DNA from: Reyranella aquatilis
Lineage (GTDB): Bacteria; Pseudomonadota; Alphaproteobacteria; Reyranellales; Reyranellaceae
NCBI RefSeq assembly: GCF_020880995.1
Contig: NZ_JAJISD010000001.1
Coordinates: 496,001-560,000, forward strand
Direction of reading: 5' to 3'
DNA: 64,000 nt
In this document: positions 1 to 8,992 of the stretch, piece by piece
Layout of the letters: each line of letters opens with the position of its first letter
How positions within the stretch are numbered: the stretch's first letter is position 1
Translations under genes and position numbers: made by a program
The notes under the pieces: generated by a model
The model's database searches: none
Told to the model about the DNA's origin: nothing
The model's input: the letters and a program-made list of their open reading frames with translations, nothing else

Positions 1-326
1 TTGCGCCACCATCAGATTCTCCAGCACCGTCATGCCAGGGAACAGACGGATGTTCTGGAAGGTACGGGCCACCCTCGCCTTCTGGCCGATCTCGTGGCCG
101 CGCATGCGTTCGAGGAGGAATTCCCCGGGCCCGCCGCGCAGGGTCAACCGTCCGACCGTCGGCTTGTAGAAGCCGGTGATGCAGTTGAAGACCGTCGTCT
201 TGCCGGCGCCGTTCGGGCCGATGATGGCAGTGATGGATCTCGGATGGGCAGTGAAGGACACGTCGTCGATCGCGACCAGGCCGCCGAAGCGCATGGTGAG
301 GTGTTCGACCTCGATGAGCGGAGCCA

Positions 327-330
<4 letters not shown>
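1..330 (-). CDS. livG: Branched-chain amino acid ABC transporter ATP-binding protein, LivG-like (N-terminal part only)
   Basis: The gene runs off the left window edge, so only about the first 110 residues are present. The readable part has the nucleotide-binding fold start ([16 protein letters not shown]), a Walker A motif GPNGAGKT and the Q-loop region [19 protein letters not shown], which is typical of LivG. It would energise high-affinity uptake of branched-chain or related amino acids with the two permeases just upstream. Its ATG (330, or the adjacent one at 327) overlaps the livM stop codon, which indicates translational coupling. The liv type is clear from the neighbours; the substrate is inferred. 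Confidence 0.93.
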
Positions 331-1748
<1,418 letters not shown>

Positions 1749-1752
1749 GCGC

Positions 1753-2667
<915 letters not shown>

Positions 2668-2759
2668 GCCCTGTGTCTGTCTCCCTGTCCTTGCGACCTA
2701 AGATGCTTTCTCCGGGACTGGCAAGCTCAAGATGAATGACCTGCAAATCGCGGACCAGA

Positions 2760-2837
2760 GGCAAGGCCCATGGAGCCTTGCCGGGCAAAGCGCCTGCGGG
2801 GTTGGCCAATTGCCACTTGAACTCGGGGGCCCAAGTG
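2760..2837. other. Two inverted repeats in the divergent liv / flavoprotein intergenic region
   Basis: The 185-base divergent intergenic region (2668-2852) contains a perfect 8-bp hairpin (GGCAAGGC at 2760-2767 with GCCTTGCC at 2775-2782) and a second inverted repeat (CACTTG at 2814-2819 with CAAGTG at 2832-2837). Either could be an operator or a 5' leader structure for one of the divergent operons. I see no convincing sigma-70 hexamers and no recognisable riboswitch. Function is unknown. Confidence 0.4.
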
Positions 2838-2852
2838 CCGATTAAAGATCGC

Positions 2853-3722
2853 ATGGACACCCCCTCCTACGACGTCATCGTCATCGGTGCCGGTCCTGCC
2901 GGACTGACCGCCGCCACCGACATCGCCCGCGCCGGCCTCAAGGTGCTCTGCCTCGACAAGCTCGCACCGGGCGGCGAGATCATGAATCTCGGCGAACTCC
3001 ACGATTTCGACGAGATATTCGACGGCACCCAGATGGCCTCCCGCCTGACAGACGACGCCGTCGTCGCCGGCGTCGAGATCGGCTTCGGCGAGGTGTCCTC
3101 GATCGCGGGCCAGGGCCCCTTCGAGGTCGGCACCGCGGACGGCGAGCGCCACGGCGCCCGCGCGCTGGTCGTTGCGACCGGCCTGAACAAGGGCAAGCTC
3201 GGCGTGCCGGGCGAGGAGGACTATGAAGGGCGCGGCCTCTCCCACTGTGCCAATTGCGACGGCCCGCTCTATGCCGGCCAGCCCGTGATCATCGCCGGTG
3301 CCACAGGATGGGCGCCGTACGAGGCGAAGGCGCTCGTCGGGATCGCGGGCGAGGTCACCATGCTCGGCGTGCCCGACGGCGACGTGCCCGAGGGCGTGAC
3401 CTCGCAACCCGGTCGGATCGTGGGCGTCGAAGGCAGCGGCGGCCTCGAGGCCGTGACGGTCGAGAATGACGGCCAGCGAAACACAATTCCGACGAATGCC
3501 GTTTTTGTTTACGTCGGCCGGTCTCCCGCTGCGGAATTCCTGCCGGATTCGCTTGCACGTGACGCCACCGGGCATATCGTTGTCGACCAGGGGGGCCGGA
3601 CCGGCCTGCCGCTGGTATTCGCCGCCGGCGACGTGCGGTCGGGCTCGAAGGAATATCTGGCGAACGCCATCGAGGATGGCCAGCGCGTGGCCAAGTCGGT
3701 GGTCGCCGCTTTGAACCAGTAG
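2853..3722 (+). CDS. Thioredoxin-reductase-like FAD-dependent pyridine nucleotide-disulfide oxidoreductase
   Basis: A 289-residue flavoprotein. The N-terminus has the FAD-binding motif VIVIGAGPAGLTAA, a redox-active disulfide CANC at residues 132-135 (CATC/D in classical thioredoxin reductase), and the C-terminal FAD motif FAAGDVR. The segment that should bind NADPH reads IIAGATGWAPYEA rather than the usual GGGDSA-type motif, so the electron donor may not be ordinary NADPH. The ATG at 2853 is chosen because the conserved fold starts directly after it. It is the first gene of an operon with a UGSC selenoprotein 18 bases downstream, so it is probably the reductase for that protein (inference). 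Confidence 0.88.
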   Translation: MDTPSYDVIVIGAGPAGLTAATDIARAGLKVLCLDKLAPGGEIMNLGELHDFDEIFDGTQMASRLTDDAVVAGVEIGFGEVSSIAGQGPFEVGTADGERHGARALVVATGLNKGKLGVPGEEDYEGRGLSHCANCDGPLYAGQPVIIAGATGWAPYEAKALVGIAGEVTMLGVPDGDVPEGVTSQPGRIVGVEGSGGLEAVTVENDGQRNTIPTNAVFVYVGRSPAAEFLPDSLARDATGHIVVDQGGRTGLPLVFAAGDVRSGSKEYLANAIEDGQRVAKSVVAALNQ

Positions 3723-3740
3723 CGTGGAGGGAACCCGAGA

Positions 3741-4259
3741 ATGCGTATCTTCAATCCGAGCTTCGGCCTGGCCGCCGCCGGCCCCGCCAAGGTGACGCTG
3801 CAGCCGATCAACTGGGCGACCGACGCGATTGCGCTGATCTCCAATTCCAAGCCGAACGCCCGCGAGCTGCTGGAAGGCGTCCGGGCCATGCTCGGCGCGC
3901 ACCGCCCGGTGGACAACATCCACTTCCACGCCAAGAACAGCGCGAGCCAGCCCGCGCCGAAGGAACTGATCGAGAAGGTCGCGAAGAACTACAAGGGAGC
4001 CCTCCTCGCCTTAGGGGATTGAGGAAGCTGTTCATCGTGGAGTTTCCACGACAGCCTCGAACTCGAGAAGCTCGGCGTCACCTCCTTCGTGATCGCCACT
4101 GAGACCTTCAAGCCGCTGGTCCTTGCACAGGCGAAAGCCCGCAAGGTCGAGCCACGTCTGATCGTAGTGAAGCATCCCGTCGGCGGCCTGAATGCCGAAG
4201 AATTGCGGGAGCGCATCGAAGCCGCGACCAAGGGACTGACCGAGGCGACCGCCAAATGA
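3741..4259 (+). CDS. UGSC-family selenoprotein (selenocysteine at codon 94, UGA 4020-4022)
   Basis: The reading frame from ATG 3741 (strong upstream GGAGGGAA) meets UGA at 4020-4022, then continues open in the same frame to a second UGA at 4257-4259. The product is 172 residues with selenocysteine at position 94. Around it the sequence reads ALLALGD-U-GSC-SSWSFHD, which is the signature of the UGSC family (Sec or Cys, Gly, Ser, Cys). U94 and C97 form a thioredoxin-like UxxC redox pair. The C-terminal half (EKLGVTSFVIATETF, then IVVKHPVGGLNAEEL) looks like the normal end of the fold. The final stop overlaps the next start as ATGA, as expected for one intact translated gene. A SECIS-like hairpin follows the first UGA. 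The biochemical role is unknown to me; a thiol/selenol redox or reductase-fed role is inferred. A premature stop or pseudogene is the less likely alternative. Confidence 0.9.
4023..4056 (+). promoter_or_regulatory. Bacterial SECIS-like stem-loop directly after the in-frame UGA
   Basis: Immediately 3' of the UGA, TCGTGGA (4035-4041) pairs perfectly with TCCACGA (4045-4051) across a GTT loop. A lower helix GCTG (4027-4030) pairs with CAGC (4052-4055), leaving TTCA unpaired on the 5' side. Counting the U of UGA as 1, the loop G and U fall at positions 23 and 24, which is where the SelB-contacting G23-U24 of the E. coli fdhF element lie (from memory). The bulged U of fdhF is not reproduced at position 17. 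The element lies entirely within the coding frame, as bacterial SECIS elements do. Confidence 0.8.
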
Positions 4260-5293
4260 AGGACATCGCCGAACAGGAAGTGATCGACATCGGCGACATG
4301 GATGTCGAGGCCTTCAACGAGTACGCCACGGAACAGGGCTGGAGCGACGGCATGCCGCTCTTCGTCCCCACCGAGGCCAAGGTCGCGAAGTTCGTCGAGA
4401 CCGTTCGCGGCGACAACCGGCCCTATGCGCCGGTGCCGCCGCGCCAGATCGTGCCGACGGTGCAGGCGCTTGCCGCCAACGCCGTGATGGCGGGCTGCAA
4501 GCCCGAATATTTCCCGGTGGTGACCGCCGCCCTGCGCGGCGTGCTCGACCCGGAGTACAATCTGCACGGCACGCTGGCGACCACGCACTCGTGTGCACCG
4601 ATGGTCATGGTGAGCGGCCCGATCCGGCACGAGCTCAACATCAACTGCGGTACCAACTGCTTCGGCCAGGGCCGCCAGGCCAACGCCACGATCGGCCGTG
4701 CGCTCGGCCTGATGCTGCTGAACGTCGCCGGCGCCAAGCCCGGCGAGATGGACCGCTCGACCCAGGGCAATCCCGCCAAGTTCACCTTCTGCTTCGGCGA
4801 GAACGAGGAAGAGAATCCCTGGACGCCCTATCACGTGCAGCGCGGCTTTGCGCCGACGGACTCCGTCGTGACGGTGATGTCGGGGGAAGGCCCGCACAAT
4901 CTCAACGACCACGGCTCGACCACCGGCGACGGCCTGCTGACCACCTTCGCCGGCGGCATGTCCAATCCGGGCTCCAACACGATCTACGGCAAGGGCCCGA
5001 TGTTCGTCATCATCGGCCCCGAGCATGCCGCCACGCTGAAGCGGGACGGCTTCACGATCGACAGCATCCGCGAGGAGCTGTGGAAGCGTTCGCGTGTCCA
5101 TCTCTCGCGTGTCTCGAAGGAAAACCTCGTGACCTACGAGACCACCGGGCACAAGCCGGACGGCGACTGGCTGACGATCGGCCGCGATCCGAACGACATC
5201 CACATCACCGTGGCGGGCGGGCCGGGCAAGCACTCGGCTTTCATTCCGTCGTTCGGCGGCACGACAGTGTCCTGCACGCGTATCGCGCGATGA
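4256..5293 (+). CDS. UGSC-operon protein A, unknown function (cysteine-containing paralogue)
   Basis: A 345-residue soluble protein with no signal peptide or membrane segment. I do not recognise a named domain. It is homologous along its length to the next gene: shared DG(M/L)PL near residue 32, GPIR...N...GQGRQANATIGRALG in the centre, Q(G/x)NPAKFTFCF near 172, and a shared C-terminus. Unlike its partner it has Cys113 (HSC), Cys131 and Cys135 (CGTNC) in the central conserved block. Those cysteines could be a redox or metal site (inference). Its ATG overlaps the selenoprotein stop, which suggests coupled synthesis. Confidence 0.75.
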   Translation: MKDIAEQEVIDIGDMDVEAFNEYATEQGWSDGMPLFVPTEAKVAKFVETVRGDNRPYAPVPPRQIVPTVQALAANAVMAGCKPEYFPVVTAALRGVLDPEYNLHGTLATTHSCAPMVMVSGPIRHELNINCGTNCFGQGRQANATIGRALGLMLLNVAGAKPGEMDRSTQGNPAKFTFCFGENEEENPWTPYHVQRGFAPTDSVVTVMSGEGPHNLNDHGSTTGDGLLTTFAGGMSNPGSNTIYGKGPMFVIIGPEHAATLKRDGFTIDSIREELWKRSRVHLSRVSKENLVTYETTGHKPDGDWLTIGRDPNDIHITVAGGPGKHSAFIPSFGGTTVSCTRIAR

Positions 5294-5303
5294 GCGACCG
5301 CTC

Positions 5304-6275
5304 GTGAATGAGTGGTGTGGCTGGCCGGTCGTCGACGATTCGACGACTTGGGAAAGCGCTCAGCAAATCCTGACGGAGGCCGAACTTTCGGACGGCCTCC
5401 CTCTCGTCCCCCCGACGAAGAAGCGGCTCGACGCCATGATCGCCGGCGTGGCCAACCGGGCCGACTCGCTTGGCATGATGCCGCCGATGTTCGGCGACAT
5501 CACACCCGAAGCGGTCGCCTATCAGTGCGTCATTGCGGGCTGCGTGCCGGCCGAATTGTCGGTCGTGCTGGCGGCGGCGCAGGCCCTCCTCGAACCCGAC
5601 TTCAACCTTCTGGGTATCGCGACCACGACCGGCAGCGCCGCGGTCGCGCTCTGTGTCCATGGCCCCATCGCCCGCACGCTCGGCATCAACGCGCTGACCA
5701 ATGCCATCGGTCCCGGCACTCGCGCCAATGCCTGCATCGGCCGCGCCCTCCAATTGTCCTTGCGCAACATCGGCGGCGCCCGTTCGGACACGGGCGACAT
5801 GGCGACGATGGGCCAGCCCGCTAAGTACACGCTATGCTTCGCCGAACGCGACGAAGGCCCCTTCCCCAGCTTCACCGAGCGACACGGCCTCGGGAAGGAT
5901 GCGAGCGCGATCACGGTGATGGGCATTTCCGGCACCGCCGAGGTGCTGCCGGGCGACGGCGAAGGCGCCACGCCCGAGGCGATCCTCGACCCGGTGGCCG
6001 CCGGCATGCGCGCCGAGATCGTGATGTCCGGGCAGAGCCGCAAGAAGGATCGCGGCGAGCAGGTGCTGCTGCTTCCGCTCGAACTCGCGGAGAAGATCGC
6101 CCGCCATGACGGCTGGGACCTGAAGCGCGTCCAGCACTACCTGTTCGACAAGGGCGGCGACGTCGCCTCGTCACCCGAGGCGATCCACCCGATCGTCACC
6201 GGCGGCGCCGGCTACAAGATGGCCTACCTCCCGATCTGGGGCGGCGGCTCGCAGACGGTCCTGCGCAAGCTCTGA
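5304..6275 (+). CDS. UGSC-operon protein B, unknown function (paralogue lacking the central cysteines)
   Basis: A 323-residue soluble protein, tandem paralogue of the preceding gene. Aligned segments include DGLPLVPPTKKR, GPIARTLGINALTN, GPGTRANACIGRAL, QPAKYTLCFAE and the C-terminal region ending in LRKL. Positions equivalent to Cys113, Cys131 and Cys135 of the partner are alanines here, while Cys80 and Cys178 are retained. This pattern suggests a heteromeric pair with one catalytic and one structural subunit (inference). The start is a GTG at 5304, 10 bases after the upstream stop, with a weak ribosome-binding site. No family assignment. Confidence 0.75.
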   Translation: MNEWCGWPVVDDSTTWESAQQILTEAELSDGLPLVPPTKKRLDAMIAGVANRADSLGMMPPMFGDITPEAVAYQCVIAGCVPAELSVVLAAAQALLEPDFNLLGIATTTGSAAVALCVHGPIARTLGINALTNAIGPGTRANACIGRALQLSLRNIGGARSDTGDMATMGQPAKYTLCFAERDEGPFPSFTERHGLGKDASAITVMGISGTAEVLPGDGEGATPEAILDPVAAGMRAEIVMSGQSRKKDRGEQVLLLPLELAEKIARHDGWDLKRVQHYLFDKGGDVASSPEAIHPIVTGGAGYKMAYLPIWGGGSQTVLRKL

Positions 6276-6291
6276 CCGACGGTCAGAGCTT
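6267..6291. terminator. Bidirectional terminator hairpin between convergent genes
   Basis: A perfect 11-bp inverted repeat, AAGCTCTGACC (6267-6277) and GGTCAGAGCTT (6281-6291), with a 3-base loop. It carries both opposing stop codons: TGA 6273-6275 of the plus-strand gene and TGA 6285-6283 of the minus-strand gene lie symmetrically in the two arms. There is no long T tract on either side. The placement between convergent operons makes a shared terminator the best reading. Confidence 0.65.
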
Positions 6292-7119
6292 CCAGCCCAG
6301 CCATTCGCAGACACCGCGGCCCATCACGTCCTCGAGGTCGCTGCCCTTCAGCCACGGCATTTCTTCCGTGAACATGGTCACGCCCTGGCGATAGCTGCAG
6401 GGAAGTCGCGACAGGTCGGTGCCCCAGAAGGTGCGCTTCGGGCCGAAGGCGTCGAACACCCGCCGGATATGCGGATGTACCGACTTGAAGGGATAGGTCT
6501 TGTCGCCGGCATAGCAGGGCATGGCCGAGACCTTGGCTGCCACGTTGGGTCGTCGGGCGAGCGCCAGCACATTTTCCAGCGTGGCGAAGTTCATGGCCTC
6601 GGTGACCCCCTTGCCGCTCTTGAGGCCGAGATGGTCGAGCACCAGCCGCAGGCCGGGATAGCGCTCGGCCACCTTGTCGGCGAGGTGCATGTATTCGTGA
6701 TGGAACAGCACCATCGCCGGGATGCCGCGCTTCTCCAGCTCGCCCCAGACCCAGTCGAAGCGGCCATCGAGCAGCGGCTGGCGCAACACCTCGGTATGGA
6801 AGGTGAAGCGCACACCCAACATGCCCGGCTGCTTCTTCCAGTCGGCGAGCTGGCCGGTGGCGCCCGGCGCCTCGGGATCGAAGCGGCCCATGGTGGCGAA
6901 GCGCGTCGGATGCTCCCGCGCCGCCTCGTTGGCGAGGTCGTTGCGGTCGCCTTCCCAGGAGGGCGGCACGATGATCGCGCCGTCGACGCCCGCCTTGTCC
7001 ATCTCGGCCAGCAGCTCCTCCTTGCCGAGCGGCTCCCGGTGCGGCTCGGCCCGCGCCGGCCACGGACGCTCGGGCGTGTTCGGTCCCCAGATGTGGACCT
7101 GCGCGTCAACGATCTTCAT
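6283..7119 (-). CDS. Amidohydrolase family protein (amidohydrolase-2, TIM barrel)
   Basis: A 278-residue protein starting MKIVDAQVHIWG, the typical N-terminal metal-binding start of amidohydrolase-2 proteins (PF04909 type; related to 2-pyrone-4,6-dicarboxylate lactonases). Further marks are MVLFHHEYMHLADK, LRLVLDHLGL with the barrel His, and FWGTDLSRLP with the catalytic Asp near the C-terminus. It is probably a hydrolase or decarboxylase acting on a ring-opening product. ATG 7119 is chosen because the longer frame upstream overlaps the membrane-protein gene and lacks homology-like sequence. It is the last gene of the eight-gene minus-strand operon. Confidence 0.85.
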   Translation of the reverse strand: MKIVDAQVHIWGPNTPERPWPARAEPHREPLGKEELLAEMDKAGVDGAIIVPPSWEGDRNDLANEAAREHPTRFATMGRFDPEAPGATGQLADWKKQPGMLGVRFTFHTEVLRQPLLDGRFDWVWGELEKRGIPAMVLFHHEYMHLADKVAERYPGLRLVLDHLGLKSGKGVTEAMNFATLENVLALARRPNVAAKVSAMPCYAGDKTYPFKSVHPHIRRVFDAFGPKRTFWGTDLSRLPCSYRQGVTMFTEEMPWLKGSDLEDVMGRGVCEWLGWKL

Positions 7120-7130
7120 TTCCCTGTTTC

Positions 7131-7568
7131 CTACCTCAGCAGTTTGCGCGCGAGCGTATAGAACAGCCACATGCCGAAGCCCCAGAGCGCATAGACGATC
7201 GGCACCACGACCACGCCCGGCAGGCGCCAGCCGCCTCCAACAGGCGCACCCTTGAGCGGCAGCACGACGAACCAGTTCACCGCCAGCACCAGCGTGGCCG
7301 CGAACAGGATCCAGCCCAGCGCGCCATTCAAGGCACCCGGCAGGCGCGTGACGACCAGGGCGCCGAGGATACCCCACAAGCCGCCCCAGAAGCATTGCGA
7401 GACGATCGTGGGTACGCCCCACGGCGGCACCGGGCGCATGCTGTAGAGATTGGACCGGCCGTAGCCGAGTTCGGCGGCGAAGTGAAAGCCGAGCTGATGG
7501 AACACCAGCACGCTCAACGCACCGGCGATGAAGCCCGCGACCACCATGCGCCAGAAACTACCGGTCAT
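7131..7568 (-). CDS. Small integral membrane protein, unknown function
   Basis: A 145-residue hydrophobic protein with about four predicted membrane segments (around residues 7-25, 50-70, 80-100 and 115-135) and a short basic C-terminus (ARKLLR). It resembles uncharacterised small membrane proteins found in alphaproteobacteria, but I cannot name the family. The ATG at 7568 lies 1 base after the upstream amidase stop (7570), so the two are probably translationally coupled. No catalytic motif is visible. Confidence 0.7.
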   Translation of the reverse strand: MTGSFWRMVVAGFIAGALSVLVFHQLGFHFAAELGYGRSNLYSMRPVPPWGVPTIVSQCFWGGLWGILGALVVTRLPGALNGALGWILFAATLVLAVNWFVVLPLKGAPVGGGWRLPGVVVVPIVYALWGFGMWLFYTLARKLLR

Positions 7569-7569
7569 G

Positions 7570-8988
7570 TCACTTCTCTCCGGAAGGCCGCCGATCGCGC
7601 CAGGGATGCGCCCCTTCGAGCTGCGCGGCCAACGACAACAGGGTGGCCTCGGCACCATAGCGCGCCACGAAATGCATGCCGATGGGCAGACCGTCTGCAG
7701 TCCATTCGAGTGGCACCGACATGGCCGGGACGCCGGCGGCGTTGCACACGGCAGTGAAAGCCACCATCGGCGTCAGCCCCTCCTCGTACTTCTCCAGCGT
7801 GCCGTCCATGCGCACCGTGCCGAGCGGCAGTGACGGGCGGGCAATGGTCGGCGACAGGAGGATGTCGAACCTTTCGAAGAAGGCGCCCAGCTGTCGGCCC
7901 GTGCGATGGAATGTCTGTACGGCCCGAATATAGTCGTGCGCGCCGATCCTGGCGCCCTGCTCCGCATAGAGTCGCGTCACCGGCTCGAGATCATCCGGCC
8001 CCGGCACGCGGCCGTTGGCACGCACCTGTATGTTGGTGAAGGTGTTGGCACACATCACCGTGCCGAAGGCCTTGCCCGTTGCTTCGGCGTCATAGTCCGG
8101 CACGGCCTCCTCGACATGATGGCCCAGCGCTTCCAGCCGCTTCGCCGTGCGTTCGACGGCCGCAACCAATGCCGGCTCCATCGCTTCCCAGCCCACGGGC
8201 CTGCGCAGGAACGCAACGCGGAGCCTGGCCGGTGCCCGCCCGGTCGCGTCGAGAAAACTGCCTTCGGTCTCCGGCGCACGGTAGGGATCGCCCTGCTCCC
8301 CGCCCGCCAGTGCATCGAGCAACGCCGCGCTGTCGCGCACCGAGAGGGACACGCAGAGCTGTGCTCCCGCCCCCGCCAGCGTCTCCCCCATCGGCGCCAG
8401 GCTGATGCGGCCACGCGAGGGCTTCAGACCGAACAGGCCACACAATGAGGCCGGAATGCGGATCGAACCGCCGCCGTCGGTCGCATGCGCCATCGGCAGC
8501 GCCCGCGCGGCCACGACGGCTGCCGATCCGCCGGAAGAGCCGCCCGGCGACAGGTCGGCACGCCACGGATTGACCGTCGCGCCGCCGAATGCGGGTTCGG
8601 TCGTCGGCGCGAGGCCGAACTCGCTGGTGTTGCTGCGCCCCACGATCACCAGGCCGGCGCGGCGCATGCGCGCCACCGCCGCGCTGTCCCGCAGCGCGAC
8701 CGGCTCCCTGGCGAAGAAGCGCGAACCGACGGTGGTCGGGGTGCCGGCACAATCGGCCATGAGCTGCTTCACGACGAAGGGAATGCCGTGGAACGGTCCC
8801 TCGCCCGCCGCCGCGATCGACTTCTCCAGCAGATCGCCTTCGTAGAAGTCGGTAATGGCGTTCAGCCGCCCGTTGACCCGACGCAGCCGCGCGAGGCTCG
8901 CGTCGAGCAGTTCGCGCACCCCGATCTCGCCGCGGCGGACCAGCTCCGCGACGGCAAGGGCATCGTGCGTCGCAAACAGGTCTTCCAA
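7570..8988 (-). CDS. Amidase (amidase signature family)
   Basis: A hydrolase of carboxylic amides with the Ser-cisSer-Lys triad. From the proposed start the Lys is K74 (FVVKQLMADCAGTPTT), the cis-Ser is in the block GGSSGGSAA near residue 151, and the nucleophile is near S175 in ATDGGGSIRIPA. I prefer a TTG start at 8988: it lies 4 bases after the upstream stop, is preceded by GGAAC at the right distance, and gives the usual N-terminus. The ATG at 9039 would overlap the upstream gene by 47 bases. Length about 472 residues is normal. Substrate unknown. Confidence 0.88.
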   Translation of the reverse strand: MEDLFATHDALAVAELVRRGEIGVRELLDASLARLRRVNGRLNAITDFYEGDLLEKSIAAAGEGPFHGIPFVVKQLMADCAGTPTTVGSRFFAREPVALRDSAAVARMRRAGLVIVGRSNTSEFGLAPTTEPAFGGATVNPWRADLSPGGSSGGSAAVVAARALPMAHATDGGGSIRIPASLCGLFGLKPSRGRISLAPMGETLAGAGAQLCVSLSVRDSAALLDALAGGEQGDPYRAPETEGSFLDATGRAPARLRVAFLRRPVGWEAMEPALVAAVERTAKRLEALGHHVEEAVPDYDAEATGKAFGTVMCANTFTNIQVRANGRVPGPDDLEPVTRLYAEQGARIGAHDYIRAVQTFHRTGRQLGAFFERFDILLSPTIARPSLPLGTVRMDGTLEKYEEGLTPMVAFTAVCNAAGVPAMSVPLEWTADGLPIGMHFVARYGAEATLLSLAAQLEGAHPWRDRRPSGEK

Positions 8989-8992
8989 CGGT

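Noticed and set aside
2668..2852. A riboswitch in the liv/flavoprotein intergenic region
   Set aside because: Two short inverted repeats exist but no known aptamer pattern is recognisable; the region is annotated only as inverted repeats.
3741..4022. Reading 3741-4022 as a complete 93-residue gene, with the downstream sequence as a frameshifted pseudogene
   Set aside because: The same frame remains open for 79 further codons after the UGA, the UGSC motif straddles it, and the true stop overlaps the next gene start. A frameshift is not needed to explain the sequence.
5291..5310. A further in-frame UGA recoding at the stop of the first UGSC-operon paralogue
   Set aside because: The frame after this UGA ends within a few codons, and the paralogue's C-terminus aligns with its partner's normal end; no Sec motif follows.
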